From contig JACGWO010000002.1 in NCBI GenBank assembly GCA_034509735.1, positions 50,651,115 to 50,715,114 of the forward strand: a DNA stretch of 64,000 nucleotides, given 5' to 3'. Positions 12,641 to 23,571 of the stretch are shown here, one piece after another. Position 1 is the stretch's first letter; every line of letters starts with the position of its first letter. The translations under genes and the position numbers were made by a program. This DNA is from Sesamum alatum. Taxonomy: Eukaryota > Streptophyta > Magnoliopsida > Lamiales > Pedaliaceae. The notes beneath the pieces are model-generated. The model searched no databases, was not told the origin of the DNA, and saw only the letters and a list, made by a program, of their open reading frames with translations.

Positions 12641-13814
12641 CCTCAAGAATTTTGGGGGTTGTTTGGTTACGGGTAAATCAATATACTATACTCAATATTA
12701 TTATATTAAACCGTGAAATATGTTTTCATTTTTATTTTTATTATTTAAAGTCAAGAATTCAAATAAATACATTAAACAATCAATTTTTAGAGTGAATTAT
12801 TTGCATGCACAACAAAATGAGAAGATTCATCTATGAAAAATAATGTTTTCTCTTCTTGTTTTAAATTCTTATTCTCACCGTAGAACTTTTAATCCCGTGT
12901 CAATTATTTTTCATTTATTTTATTCATTATGCCTATAAAATATATACTTTTTAATTCCTTCATTAACCCTAAAAATAATGTCAATTTTGAATTTTACTAA
13001 CATTCTTAGTTTATATCATCAATTGTGAAATTGTGAATTCAGACAGCATAATCAATTCATCTAAAATTAATTGTAAAATAACTAATTATAAGCCGGCAAG
13101 GCACTATAAAAGTCGAGTAAAGCCGAACATATTATTGTTCAAATTTATTTGAATTATTACTGAGTTTCAAAAAATATGTTAGAATTTGATTTGATTATTG
13201 ATCTAATCGAGCTAAAGTAATTTGATATTTTTACGTATATTTTATTATTTTTGTACTAATTAAATTGAGTTCAAACAGAACTCGAAAGTTAACGAATAAA
13301 AAATTAATTTTGATTTGTTAAGTTTAATAAATTGAGTTCAAATAAATTTTTATCGACCGATCCCTTTCAAATATTGAATATTACGGTTTATTTTTCAGCT
13401 CTACGCTACACGGCAAACAGTGCCTTCAATAAATATATTAAGATATATAGTAGTAAAAAAGATATCTTCAATTCAATATCAGGTTAAATGCAATTTACCC
13501 CCTTGTGTTATGGGAATGAGCAATTTATCCCCCAGTGTTAATAGAAATAGAGCAAAATACTCCCCTAACGCGTTTTCTGAAGAACACGCGCTATTTTCTT
13601 ATTATTTTTTATTTTTAATTTAAAATTTAAAATAATATTTATATTTTTATTAAATAGCCGTTGGATCTTGATCAATCTAAGGTCTAAATTTAACTAATAA
13701 CTCAATGGTGTAGATTTCATCTAATTTAAATCAAAGGTTCAAGTTAAAATAAAATAATAATTAAAATTATATATTATATATAATTAAATTTGAATATAAA
13801 TATTTATACTTTAA

Positions 13815-14893
13815 GGCCCCATTTACTTTGAGGACTGAATTACATGAGTGATAGGATTATCTTGAATTAAATGAATGATAAAAAGGCCTTGTATTAATTG
13901 TAATGTGTTTACTTACATGTAGTAAAAAATTCTGATAAAATCTGTTTAGTGTTTACTTTGTTGTATTTATTTGTTTTGTTTAGGAAAATTACCCATTTGC
14001 CCTTCAATAATTAAATAGTAGGGACAATCATTTCACCTACCCCCATTGCAAGAAGACCCATGTTCAAAGTAGGTATTTTGTTTGTTCTTCTGCTCCTCCA
14101 CCGTTAGTTGAAGTAATTCAATTTAGTTCAAGTAATTTTACCTCCTCCAGCGTCGGTAAGAACATTCAATTTGTTGAAATAATTTTTTAGTTCTTTATGA
14201 AATGGTTGTGATTTTCGTAATTCATATAATTTCGTAATTTCTGTAATTTTATAAATTCATTTTTGTAAGAACATTCAATTTTTCATATAATTTCTGTAAT
14301 TCATGACCAATAATTTATTTTTTTGTTTCTAAGGTTTTGATTTGTGGTTGAGGTTGGGAAAATAATATTTTATTTTGATTTTGAATTTTTCGGATTTCGT
14401 CACAAAATTTTGTTAGTAAAACCCACCAAGACGAAAAATAATAAAAAAAATATTAATCAATTTTCACATTGAAGCATAATAATCGATGGAAGCTATGTTC
14501 TTATATATATATATAAACTCTAGAATACAAAATGGAGTTCAACACGAAGAATGGGGGAAGATGAAGAACTCACCTTGTTCTTTGGTTCCCTTCTCGTTCG
14601 GTCCAGGTGCAAGAATGAGGAGATGGGGGTGAAAGTGTGTTGGTGATTGAGTGGTAGGTGAACTACTTCTTTGTCCTGTTAGAAGGCAAATATGACTTTT
14701 ACCACTAGCATTAATTGTTGTATAAAACATTACATAACTTATACCACCACCTTTGGTGGTATAAGCAATGTAAGTGTAACAGTGATTAGTATCGGGCTTT
14801 AAAATTGTATAGGGCCCCATGCATGAAAGTAAACAACATATTATTTTATACTAATTTTCTTATTCAGGCTAATAACTCAAAGTAAACGGGGAC
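13815..14893. mobile_element. Nested PIF/Harbinger-like element, 1.08 kb
   Basis: Left end GGCCCCATTTACTTTGAGGA and right end, in reverse complement, GTCCCCGTTTACTTTGAGTT are inverted copies. The immediate flanks are TAA on the left and TTA on the right, compatible with but not proving the 3-bp TWA target of this superfamily. A second copy of the terminal motif (GGGCCCCATGCATGAAAGTA) lies inside near 14813, suggesting an internal rearrangement. Open frames within are short and unrecognised. Confidence 0.55.
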
Positions 14894-14935
14894 TTATAAT
14901 AAGATATGTTTATATATATGTATTTAGTTATATAC

Positions 14936-14949
<14 letters not shown>

Positions 14950-14967
<18 letters not shown>

Positions 14968-15440
14968 GGAGAGAGAGAGAGAGGTGGGGGGATACCGGCG
15001 GGGAGAGGGGCGGATCTGGCGGAGGAGGAGGCGGCGGCGGAAGTGGAGGGGGAGGGGGAGGTGGATCTGGGCGAAGGAGGCGGCGGCGGCGGAAATGGGG
15101 GGGGGGAAGGAGACGGGTCTGGGCGATGATGGAGATGGACGCGACGGAGGTGGAGGAAGATGCGGCCGGCCAGCGAGGAAGGAGTGGATCTGGGCGAAGG
15201 TGGAGAAGAACGCGGCCACAGAGGGAGGTTCTCGGCGGAAGAGAGGGAGGAAGACGCGGCCAGAGGAGGGCGGAGGAGGAGGAGACGGCGGGGACGGGGG
15301 CGCTGAAGTGGGTGGCGACGGGAAAGACGAAGGAAGCGGGAGGAGGCGGCAACAACGCGAGGGGAGGGGGTTGGGGTCGTCGTCGGCACGAGGGGAAGGA
15401 GATGGCGGCGGCGGCGGTCCGGCAGTGAGAATGGAGAAGA
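14950..15440. repeat. GC-rich island with degenerate internal repeats
   Basis: A sharply GC-rich block in AT-rich surroundings, bounded by TA and GA microsatellites on the left and TATACATATATA on the right. The core GGATCTGGGCGAAGG (or GGGTCTGGGCGATG) recurs about four times between GGCGGCGGCGGA-type runs, so the block looks like a degenerate minisatellite. The long Pro/Ser/Arg-rich frames on both strands are composition artefacts. Confidence 0.6.
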
Positions 15441-15801
15441 AAGGGAGAAATATACATATATATATATGTATATATATTATTTTTCTTAATAACATATAAT
15501 ATTTAATATATTAAATATTATTTTTCTAAATATATATTTATTAATATAGTAAATTAAATATATATATATATATATATATAAAATAATGTTTTTATTGGAT
15601 AAAAATTAGCCCAGACGCAGAGGGAGCGCGTGTAATGCACCGTTGAGTCGAGGGGGGTATTTTGCTCTATTTCTGATAACACAAGGGGGTAAATTGTTGT
15701 TTTATTTTTTTACAGGAGGGTAAATTGCATTTTTCCCATTCAATATCAGTAACATTATTCCATCAACTTGAAAAACTCAAATTTTCATTAAATAAAAATT
15801 G

Positions 15802-16235
15802 GGATAAATTACAGCAACCTCCCCTAAAATTTGGTGTAATACAAATACTCTCTTATTATTTGAAAATTATAAATACACCCTTTGAGGTTTTGTAATTTTT
15901 AACCAAAAGCTTAAAATTGACCATTTTGCCCTTAAATGTTTTATTAAAATTATAGAGAAATCAGTCAAAGCAAATTCCATTATTGCTCCTCTGTGTAAAA
16001 ACGTAAGAAACCTCTCCCTGTAATTGTAGTCCGAAAAAATTCAAAAATTTTTAGAATTAAATAACAAAATAATTCAATTTGCATAAGGACATTTTGATCA
16101 GTTCACCCATAAAAATAAATAAAAATGAATTATTTATTATACGATTACAAATCTTAGGGGGTAATTATAATTTTTCAAACAACGAAAAAATATTTGTATT
16201 ATGCCAAACCTAACGGGGGTAATTGTAATTTACCC
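15802..16235. mobile_element. MULE-type MITE, copy A (434 bp)
   Basis: Termini GGATAAATTACAGCAACC and, reversed, GGGTAAATTACAATTACCCC. The 9-bp flanks TAAAAATTG (15793-15801) and TAAACATTG (16236-16244) match at 8 of 9 positions. The interior shares ordered blocks with copies B (46301-46730) and C (56817-57229), for example ATTATTGCTCCTCTGTGTAA and AGTTCACCCATAAAAATAAA. It lies in the 3' flank of the UROD gene. Confidence 0.75.
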
Positions 16236-16440
16236 TAAACATTGGCTACAAATTAGAGAAGTAGTAGAGAACAACATACTGAAGAAAAAAAAAAGAAAGA
16301 AAAGGACAGTTTTCATCTTCAAGCTGCATCCAATACAATAAAGCAGAAGGCTGAAGAATGAATGAATGAGTGCAACAACAAAAAAGCTGGTTAACTAACA
16401 TCTCTACTATTATCCTTAAACCCCTCAAAAATCTGGTTTC

Positions 16441-19260
16441 CTAGTATCTCAGCCCTTTAGCAACCTCAAAGAAATGAGCAACATTTTCTTCTGGAGTACC
16501 TACAACAATCCCATGTCCAAGATTCAATATGTGCTTCCCTTTTCCAGCTTTTCTCACAGTATCCTTTATCCGATCCGTGATGAACTCTTTCGACCCGAAA
16601 AGTACACCAGGATCCACGTTGCCTTGCACGGCCACATTAGGGCCGAGACGTCGTCTTCCTTCGGCCATGTCCACCGTCCAGTCCAAGCTAACGACGTCGA
16701 CCCCCGTCATGGGTAGTCTCTCGATTAAGCCACCGGAACCACTTGCATAGAGTATCAGTGGGAGATCTGGATGGGTTCGTTTAACGGTGTCCACGATTAG
16801 TTTCAAGTAAGGGAGACTGAACTCTTCGAAGTCGACGGGGCTGAGCTCTGTGGCCCACGAATCGAAAATTTGAACGGCTTGTGCTCCCTTGTCGGCTTGG
16901 TACTGGATGTATTTGGCCATGGAGGTTGCAAACTTTTGAAGCAGTGCATGAAGAACCTGAAGGCGAAGAAGTGGCTACTAATGAGCAAAAAGATTCATAT
17001 ATTTCAGAATCAAATAAAACAGCAGTTTCCGTGTGTCCGGTCGCTATGTAATTTTGAGACGATTTGAAAATTGTTTGTTCGATATCCAGCAAGGTGATCC
17101 CATTAGATAATATATCATGAACACATGCTCAAGCTTGCTGAAACTAGCAGCATAATCGTTACCTTTGGCTCTGAGAAAGCCAGTCTCTTTATTTTTGAGA
17201 AGTGCTTTGACGAACCTCCTTCAACCACGTAAGATGCCAGGGTGAAAGGAGCCCCGACAAAACCTAGCACCGCAGCTTCATTGTTTACCTGACGAGTGAA
17301 AGACGAGTCAATAAAACAAAGCCATGAAGCTGGAGTGTGATGAGAATAAGTAAATTAAATTTATTCTTTTCTTTGTCAACTATAGATGGCATACTTTCTT
17401 CTATAGTATATGGTGTAACGGTAATTTTTGCTTTTGGGAAACGAGGGAACATGCGACAATAAATTGAGGACAGGGTGAAACAAAGTTAGACCTCCTTGCG
17501 CAAGATTGTTAGCGCTTCGCCGACATATGGAACTGACTCGTCAGGAGTGAATTCTTGCACTTTCTCGACATCGGCAGCTGTGCGAATCGGATCAAATATG
17601 ATAGGACCCTTACCTTTCACAATGTCGAAAGGTATGTTCATACCAGTCAAAGGGGTAAGAATATCAGAGAATAAGATGACCTGAAATATAGGAAAAAGGA
17701 TTTGCAAGGGTTAATTGTATCACTTAAAATTATTGCAATATGAATTTCTGTTTATGAAACAAAGCTGGAAATACATGATCATCCCAAGAATAAAAATAAG
17801 AGGCCTTGGAAATATCAAGCTGTCATTTAAAATCGTACATCGTAGAATTAGTTTCTCCAGGAAAGCATCTTACCCCATCAGGTCTAAACACCTCCCATGG
17901 CTGAAGAGAGATTTCCACCACAAGATCTACATTTTCTGATCTTTCTCGAAACGATGGATGCTTCTCACAGAGGGTTTGGTAACTCTATTGAAACCAAACA
18001 GCATATAAACGAGATGAGCAAGGATAATCAGTCGCTTATGTTAAAAACATTCAATGAAAACTTTAAAAGTTCTGTTCTCAAGACTTTCTATGGGAGTTTC
18101 ATAAACAGATACGGCACGGCCATGTGCAGTGATACTAGTTTGCACATGCAATTAATAAGTCTTTCATGAAGTAAAAAGTTACTAACAGTAACTCACATAA
18201 CCGCTCCCAACAATATTTTCACACAAAGAGAGTTCGAACAAATTTAACATTTACAGATAGGCATTTCATAACCAGTTAACTTCGATCCAATCTCAAAAGT
18301 GTATGATAACAAAGAAAACCTGTGTGGAATTCAGCTATTCCAAACTGTTTTATGCTGCATAATCTTTTTACACATCATTACTGCAGTGAGATGGGCCGCT
18401 ATATTTACATATTTCATAACATGAGCAACTCTGCTTTATGAACGTGGTCGATTCTTACTTCCCACAGGATAGAATCAAGCCATAGCAAGGCCATTAGTCC
18501 TCTTCAAATGGTGAATTCAATGAGTAAGGTCCAGAAAAAAGTTAAGCAAGGTGACAAATAACGGGAAAAGTCGGTGGGGCAGGTTGTTGCTGTTTATCAG
18601 ATGTTATTTCTCAGTTACTCATCTTACTAATATGTGTGTCTATTTAAACGCCCGTAGTATTATACTCATAGAAATGGATAAGGCCTCATTGAGTCGGACT
18701 GGGGAACATACTGTTTAAATTAAGGAACTTTCGAAGATTAAAAGCAACTTCATAGCTTATTTCTGATGAAGACAAGTAGTATGAAACAACAAGAGTTCAA
18801 TCTGTCATATAAACCTGCCTTCATGTACCTCCCTGCTTGTCTCATGAGCCAAACTGGGGGTCTCTCCACTTCTTTCCCTCGTGCAGCATTAAGTAACAAC
18901 GGCTCGGTAGCGTTCACAGTTTTAGGCTCCGCAACGGCCCCTGTAAGACAACATCCAAATTTGCAAAATCCGAGCTTGTTTATTAACTGTAACTATTGAA
19001 AAAGAATCTAAGAATATCAAACATCCATCATTTGTAAGCATCAAAACTATCACTAATCTAGAAATAAAAATGACAAAAAGTGACTAAAAACTGCTTCAAG
19101 TCAGTATATGTGTAACAAGCATGTTCAACCCGCACAAACGGAAGGGAAAATCAAAAGAGAAATTCAATCCATGAAGGGCCAGCATCAAGGCAATTGCAAA
19201 GACATTCCCATAAATAACAGATTACTACAGAATTCTGTCAACTACAGAATGCTTTTCATC

Positions 19261-19300
<40 letters not shown>

Positions 19301-19563
19301 TATAATTTCACAAAATTCACGACAATTTCGACAACCCAGATGGCAGTAAAGCAAAAGTACAATGAATTAAAGAAAAACAACTTCTGGGCTCCTAAATTTT
19401 CACCAGAAGAACAGCACAAACACAAATCACAAGAGTTAAAATGCAAACAAGATATAAAATTACCTCCAAGAGAGCAAAAGAATTTGGGCTTGTGATTGGG
19501 GAGAGAGGTGAAATTCAATTTAGCAGAGATTGATGAGACTGAGGAGCTATAAATACAAGCCAT
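16441..19563 (-). CDS. UROD: Uroporphyrinogen decarboxylase, plastid-targeted
   Basis: Six exons (descending): 19563-19464, 18940-18819, 17984-17874, 17680-17492, 17288-17163, 16956-16441; 387 codons. Role: decarboxylates uroporphyrinogen III to coproporphyrinogen III in heme and chlorophyll synthesis, in the plastid stroma. Seen: Ser-rich transit peptide from [18 protein letters not shown], substrate arginines in [11 protein letters not shown], catalytic Asp in [18 protein letters not shown], Tyr in [10 protein letters not shown], then [50 protein letters not shown] and the late His in HILNLGHGI. The length is normal for plants. The start is the ATG at 19563; the frame extends upstream only from a TTG. 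Intron 2 (18818-17985) needs a GC donor (AAG|GCAGGT) to keep [12 protein letters not shown]; using the nearby GT donor would delete RYMK. Confidence 0.95.
19261..19295. repeat. (GA)n microsatellite in UROD intron 1
   Basis: About 17 GA units in the first intron of the UROD gene. Confidence 0.95.
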
Positions 19564-19699
19564 TTCTGGGCTGCCGGAGATTAAAAATTGGGAAGCCCTG
19601 TCGTGAATCTTGATCAAGAACTGAGTTGCAGTGGAGAAGAAGGGTAAAAGGCAGACATGAAGTTGAAGATAGAAGAAGAAGATAAGGGGGGTAAGAAGG

Positions 19700-20880
19700 A
19701 ATTCTGAAAATCTAATCTGATTTCAATGTTTGGACCATTTCCTCAACATCTTCTTGTCCCAATCGACGCGCAATGGGCCCATCTCTTTCTTTTATTTTTG
19801 GGATAATTACCCGTTATATAATAACATATAAATTATTCCATAATTTGAAAATTATATTTATTACTTCTAATATTTATTTTCGTATATCAACTAAATCCCC
19901 CCATTAATTAAATTTATCAAATTTGTTGATATTAGCAAAAAAATTAAACGAAATTAATATTTATGATTAATTGACTTATTAGACTTAGTGTAGGTCCAAA
20001 GAATATTTTTAGCATAAATACCCTAATAAGGGTGAAGATATACCTATTCACATGCATTAACGTATGAAAATCTATAAGATCCCATCTCTCTCTTTTTTTT
20101 TTTTTTTCTTTGTTTAATCGAAATTTTCATTTCTCCATTTCTTTTGAGATTTGGTTGTTTTAAGAAATATTTTCCATATAAATTGAGTGTAAATACCAAA
20201 CATTATCTATCAAATGATATAAATACAACATAGAAAAGAACTTATGTCATTCATTTACACTATTTGTATCTCTACAAACTCTTCATCTTTGTCCTTTTTA
20301 CTTAACAAACTAACTCCTCATATAATTTCCCATTTTGTAGTCCTTCAATATCTTACTACTCGATCTTCAGTGGTTTAGTTCTCTGAAAAAAGACATGCTT
20401 TTTAAAGTTTGTCCTAACAAACAATTACCTCTCATTTTTATTTTATCTAATCATTCTTCAAGAAATAAAAAAAGTAGACCTCACTGCTCTATTTAAACAA
20501 AAATTCATTACAATTTTTAAAATGTCTAGCAATAATCATGAAAACAAGAGGGCAGGAAGATGAGTATCACAAGTAATCTGAAGAAATTCATTTTTAAGGA
20601 AAAAAACATATATAACCCAACTCAAGCTAATACAGAAGTAGTAATGAAAACAATCTTCAGCTCATTCAAGAAAAGTTATAATATCATGTAACAGCAAACA
20701 GTTGCTAGTATTAATTAGGTCAAATATCATTCTGCTGCAAAATTGGACTAAGATATCACTTCCCAACTCCCTTGCCCATTTTAAGATGAATACAGTACAA
20801 AAATGAGAACAAAGAACCAAGTCTGATGCAACAATTTCCAAAAAGACAGGCCAAGAAGAGGAGAACCCCCATCCTCCAGG
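19700..20880. other. Intergenic between UROD 5' end and RPL21 3' end
   Basis: About 1.2 kb. From 19800 to 20090 it carries a copy of the repeat family seen in both arms of the 36.65-37.36 kb inverted repeat: 'ataccctaataagggtgaagatatacct' appears there in reverse complement with changes. The remainder is AT-rich and holds the UROD promoter and the RPL21 3' UTR. No gene is visible. Confidence 0.6.
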
Positions 20881-20889
20881 CAGGTCGTC

Positions 20890-22470
20890 TTAGTAACCAC
20901 CCTTGAGATCATTGACCACATCGTACGGAATTGGAGTGACGGTTTCAAGAGTCGCGCCTTCCACCATGAAACCAGGTTTCGGTCCTTCTGGCTGCCTCTT
21001 GGTACTAATAATTTTACCTTGTGCTTTTGCCTCTGCCTTCAACTGGTCGTTCCTTTTGATTCTCTGCAGGATTTCCTCATGGCACCGTGATGGCTGGACA
21101 TGTTCCACACGGACATGTATTCTTTTCCTTATGATTCTGTTACCAACCTGCTCAACAACCACACAACACATAGCTTAGTTTAATTAATTGTCTTTGCAGG
21201 TCGCTTGTGAAGCAACATTAGAGAAAACATTGAACAGGTTGAAAATGTTAATGAAGTAACATGACAGAAAAAGGGATATCTCTCTCCAATGATGCAGCTA
21301 TTCAACAAATTCTGAAGTTCAATCATTACCAGCAAATTAAAAAACTAACATAATACCAGGATCCAAATTTAACAGAAATACAAAAAACTGCAAATCAAAA
21401 TGTTTAGACTGTATTTTACAAGAAGCTTATTTTCGATAAAGTTAGAAACTAAACAGTCTCAGACATCCAAGGAAGGATAGAAGCAGCACAAGCTCTCAAG
21501 CCTGGCGAAGGCGAAAGCTCTCAGGCGGCCACTGCGAATGTTTTGAGAAACAAGCCTTAGATTTTGTCATCATAGACATAAAAATTTGACCGAAATCAAG
21601 CCAAAAGGTTTGAAATATAACCCAGAAGCAGAATATAAATGCAAAACAAAATAAATTAGCCTCACCAAAATCATATTAATGTACCCCTGCTGCATTCACC
21701 AACATAGCAACTTACAAATGCACAAAGACCGCACAAATAGACATATAGAAATACTCTATTACGCAATGAACTTACTTGAGGACACAAACAACCAAATCAC
21801 ATTCAAGAATATTAACAAATTACATAACTTTTCCAACTACCATTAAAAGTTACAAAAAACTAGGCTGGCCCATTAGCCGACAATCAGCGAGATACATGCA
21901 TTCACTAATACAAACACATTAAAGAAAAAATTATTCAACTCGGCATACATTTCCAAGTACAAAACAGAAAAAAATGGCTACACAACCTAGACAGCTATGA
22001 ACGGACCAAGGATCCAAGTCTTACTAGCTCCATGGAAACATTTGTGCTTGTGTTATTTAACCAAAACACGAATGTAATCCTAGTACAGAATACTTAAACA
22101 TGACATCCATTGATTTAAAATTACTTATTCCTTTCACTCCATTACATTCCGCAAAGCTCAAAAAAACAAAAGCAACGGTATTACGTATAAAAACGAAGAT
22201 AGAGATGATGTGCTTATGAAAGATTAACAGTACCTGCTTGTTAACTTCAACGCCGATAGCGCGCTTGGTGACGTTCCACACCCGACCAGTACGCCCATGG
22301 TAGAACTTATGGGGCATACCCTTGTGGATCGACCCGTTCACTTTGACATCAACGTATTCCCCGATTTTGTAGATCCGGAGATAGGTCGAAAGATGGGTCG
22401 GACCCTTCTTCCTGAACGGCCGCGCAAAGAGATCCCGCGTGCGTGCCCTCTGCCCGTGCCCCGCCGGCAT
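20890..22470 (-). CDS. RPL21: 60S ribosomal protein L21 (eL21)
   Basis: Two exons: 22470-22234 (79 codons) and 21147-20890 (85 codons plus stop), total 164 aa, the exact plant eL21 length. Structural component of the large cytosolic ribosomal subunit. Seen: [20 protein letters not shown] start, [20 protein letters not shown], the [19 protein letters not shown] core, then across the splice [23 protein letters not shown] and the C-terminal [20 protein letters not shown] end (here [16 protein letters not shown]). Donor CAG|GTACTG and acceptor GAGCAG|GTTGG are canonical and the intron is phase 0 (1086 nt). The promoter carries a telo-box and site II motifs (listed separately), as expected for a ribosomal protein gene. 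Confidence 0.97.
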
Positions 22471-22514
22471 TTTGTGGTGTTTTACTTCTGTTTGAGTGTG
22501 TGAAGTGTGTGTAA

Positions 22515-22600
22515 AGAACCTGACAGAGAGGGGTCACAGGATAATATATGAAGGGGAATTAGGGTTTTAGGACGGGATTGGGCCGAATGGGCTTATTAAA
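22515..22600 (-). promoter_or_regulatory. RPL21 promoter: TATA, telo-box, two site II motifs
   Basis: Upstream of the RPL21 ATG: a TATA-like CATATATTATCC near 22540-22552, a telo-box AAACCCTA (minus strand, 22560-22567), and site II elements TGGGCC (22579-22584) and TGGGCT (22588-22593) on the plus strand. The telo-box plus site II (TGGGCY) combination is the established signature of plant ribosomal protein and other proliferation-linked promoters. Confidence 0.85.
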
Positions 22601-22609
22601 GTATTCATG

Positions 22610-23560
22610 GGTCAGTACACCGGGCTTGGACCTATATGTGTTGTTTATTCGCTCTATATTTTAGAAAATAATTAGAATAATTAAATTATTTTTTTTAAAT
22701 TTGATGTAATTATGCATAAATATCCTGCAATATAAAAATTCACATTTATTATTCTTCACGTGTTTTCATCTGATAAATAAATCTCCCCATTAGTAAATAT
22801 TTAGCAACTTTTTTAATATTAAAAAAAAGATACATATTTATCTCCACTTCACTTATTACTAAACTCATCGCAAATCACATAAATATTTTCTAATCAAACT
22901 ACTCGTACAAAAGTAAAAATACACCTTCCCATATACATGAACATGTAAACAGATATAAAAACATATATATATATATATTTGACCTATCGTAAGTCAATCT
23001 GATTTATGATGAGACAATTTACTCAAAATGATCCCAATCAATTGTAATTTTTATAATTAAATCCTCATTTTGTAATTTTCACTATACAAGAGAACATCTG
23101 GACAATGTTTATCAGTTTAGAAATTTTTGCAAACACTCCCTTTTAAACAACGTAGCTCAATTCAACTATAGTAGTTGCAAGAGTTGTCAATACACACCAA
23201 AAAAAGATAATTACAAGTGAATTAAGTCTCGTAGAAGGGAAACAAGAATGCTACCATTGCACTGTCTGTCTTCTCAACATGTACATCACTCACAGTATTA
23301 ACCCTTCCCACATTCTTCTCTAAGCCTAACATTACTTACAATAGCCAAAATGACTTGCCTCCAGTTTATACGGCCAACAGCCGGCCGAGTTTTCGCTCCA
23401 CATCCGCCTTGCCGGAAAACAAACAAACGCTCGCTTCATTTCACATCCGTCTTGTCGGAAAAGAAACAAACGCTCACTTCGTGATGATGTTCAATCTTCA
23501 ATGAGGTTTCTGAGTAGCCCAAGGGCATGCTTCTACCCTATTTCAACAAAACCAAGTCCA
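22610..23560. other. Intergenic, AT-rich with repeat remnant
   Basis: About 950 bp between RPL21 and the HMG-box gene. The part near 22680-22830 resembles the repeat family at 19.8-20.1 kb. 23350-23490 holds two copies of the motif with 'ccgtcttgtcggaaaa' / 'ccgccttgccggaaaa' about 57 bp apart, probably in the 3' UTR of the HMG-box gene. No gene is visible. Confidence 0.55.
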
Positions 23561-23571
23561 TAGCAGTTGCT

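Larger units (their letters stand above)
10620..13470. other. Intergenic, AT-rich
   Basis: About 2.8 kb upstream of the CIPK promoter. Most is featureless AT-rich sequence with tandem motifs such as the GTGAAA-containing units at 10990-11100. A promoter-like patch at 12.2-12.65 kb is listed separately. No gene is visible. Confidence 0.6.
13482..15737. mobile_element. Non-autonomous Mutator-like element (MULE), 2.26 kb
   Basis: The perfect direct repeat ATTCAATATCAG flanks the element (13471-13482 and 15738-15749), a TSD of about 11-12 bp. Inside lie inverted termini: the left begins GGTTAAATGCAATTTACC, and the right end read in reverse is GGGAAAAATGCAATTTACCC. Both continue into a matching inverted block that includes the motif AGAAATAGAGCAAAATAC. 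Long termini and a 9-12 bp duplication are typical of MULEs. No transposase is visible. The interior holds a nested Harbinger-like element (13815-14893) and a GC-rich island (14985-15430). Confidence 0.8.

Noticed and set aside
14869..15499. Long Pro/Ser/Arg-rich and Gly/Arg-rich frames on both strands
   Set aside because: Multiple overlapping frames are open only because of GC-rich repeat composition inside a transposon; none has a domain or a consistent exon structure.
16474..17092. Plus- and minus-strand frames overlapping the UROD last exon
   Set aside because: They are out-of-frame readings of a clear UROD exon.
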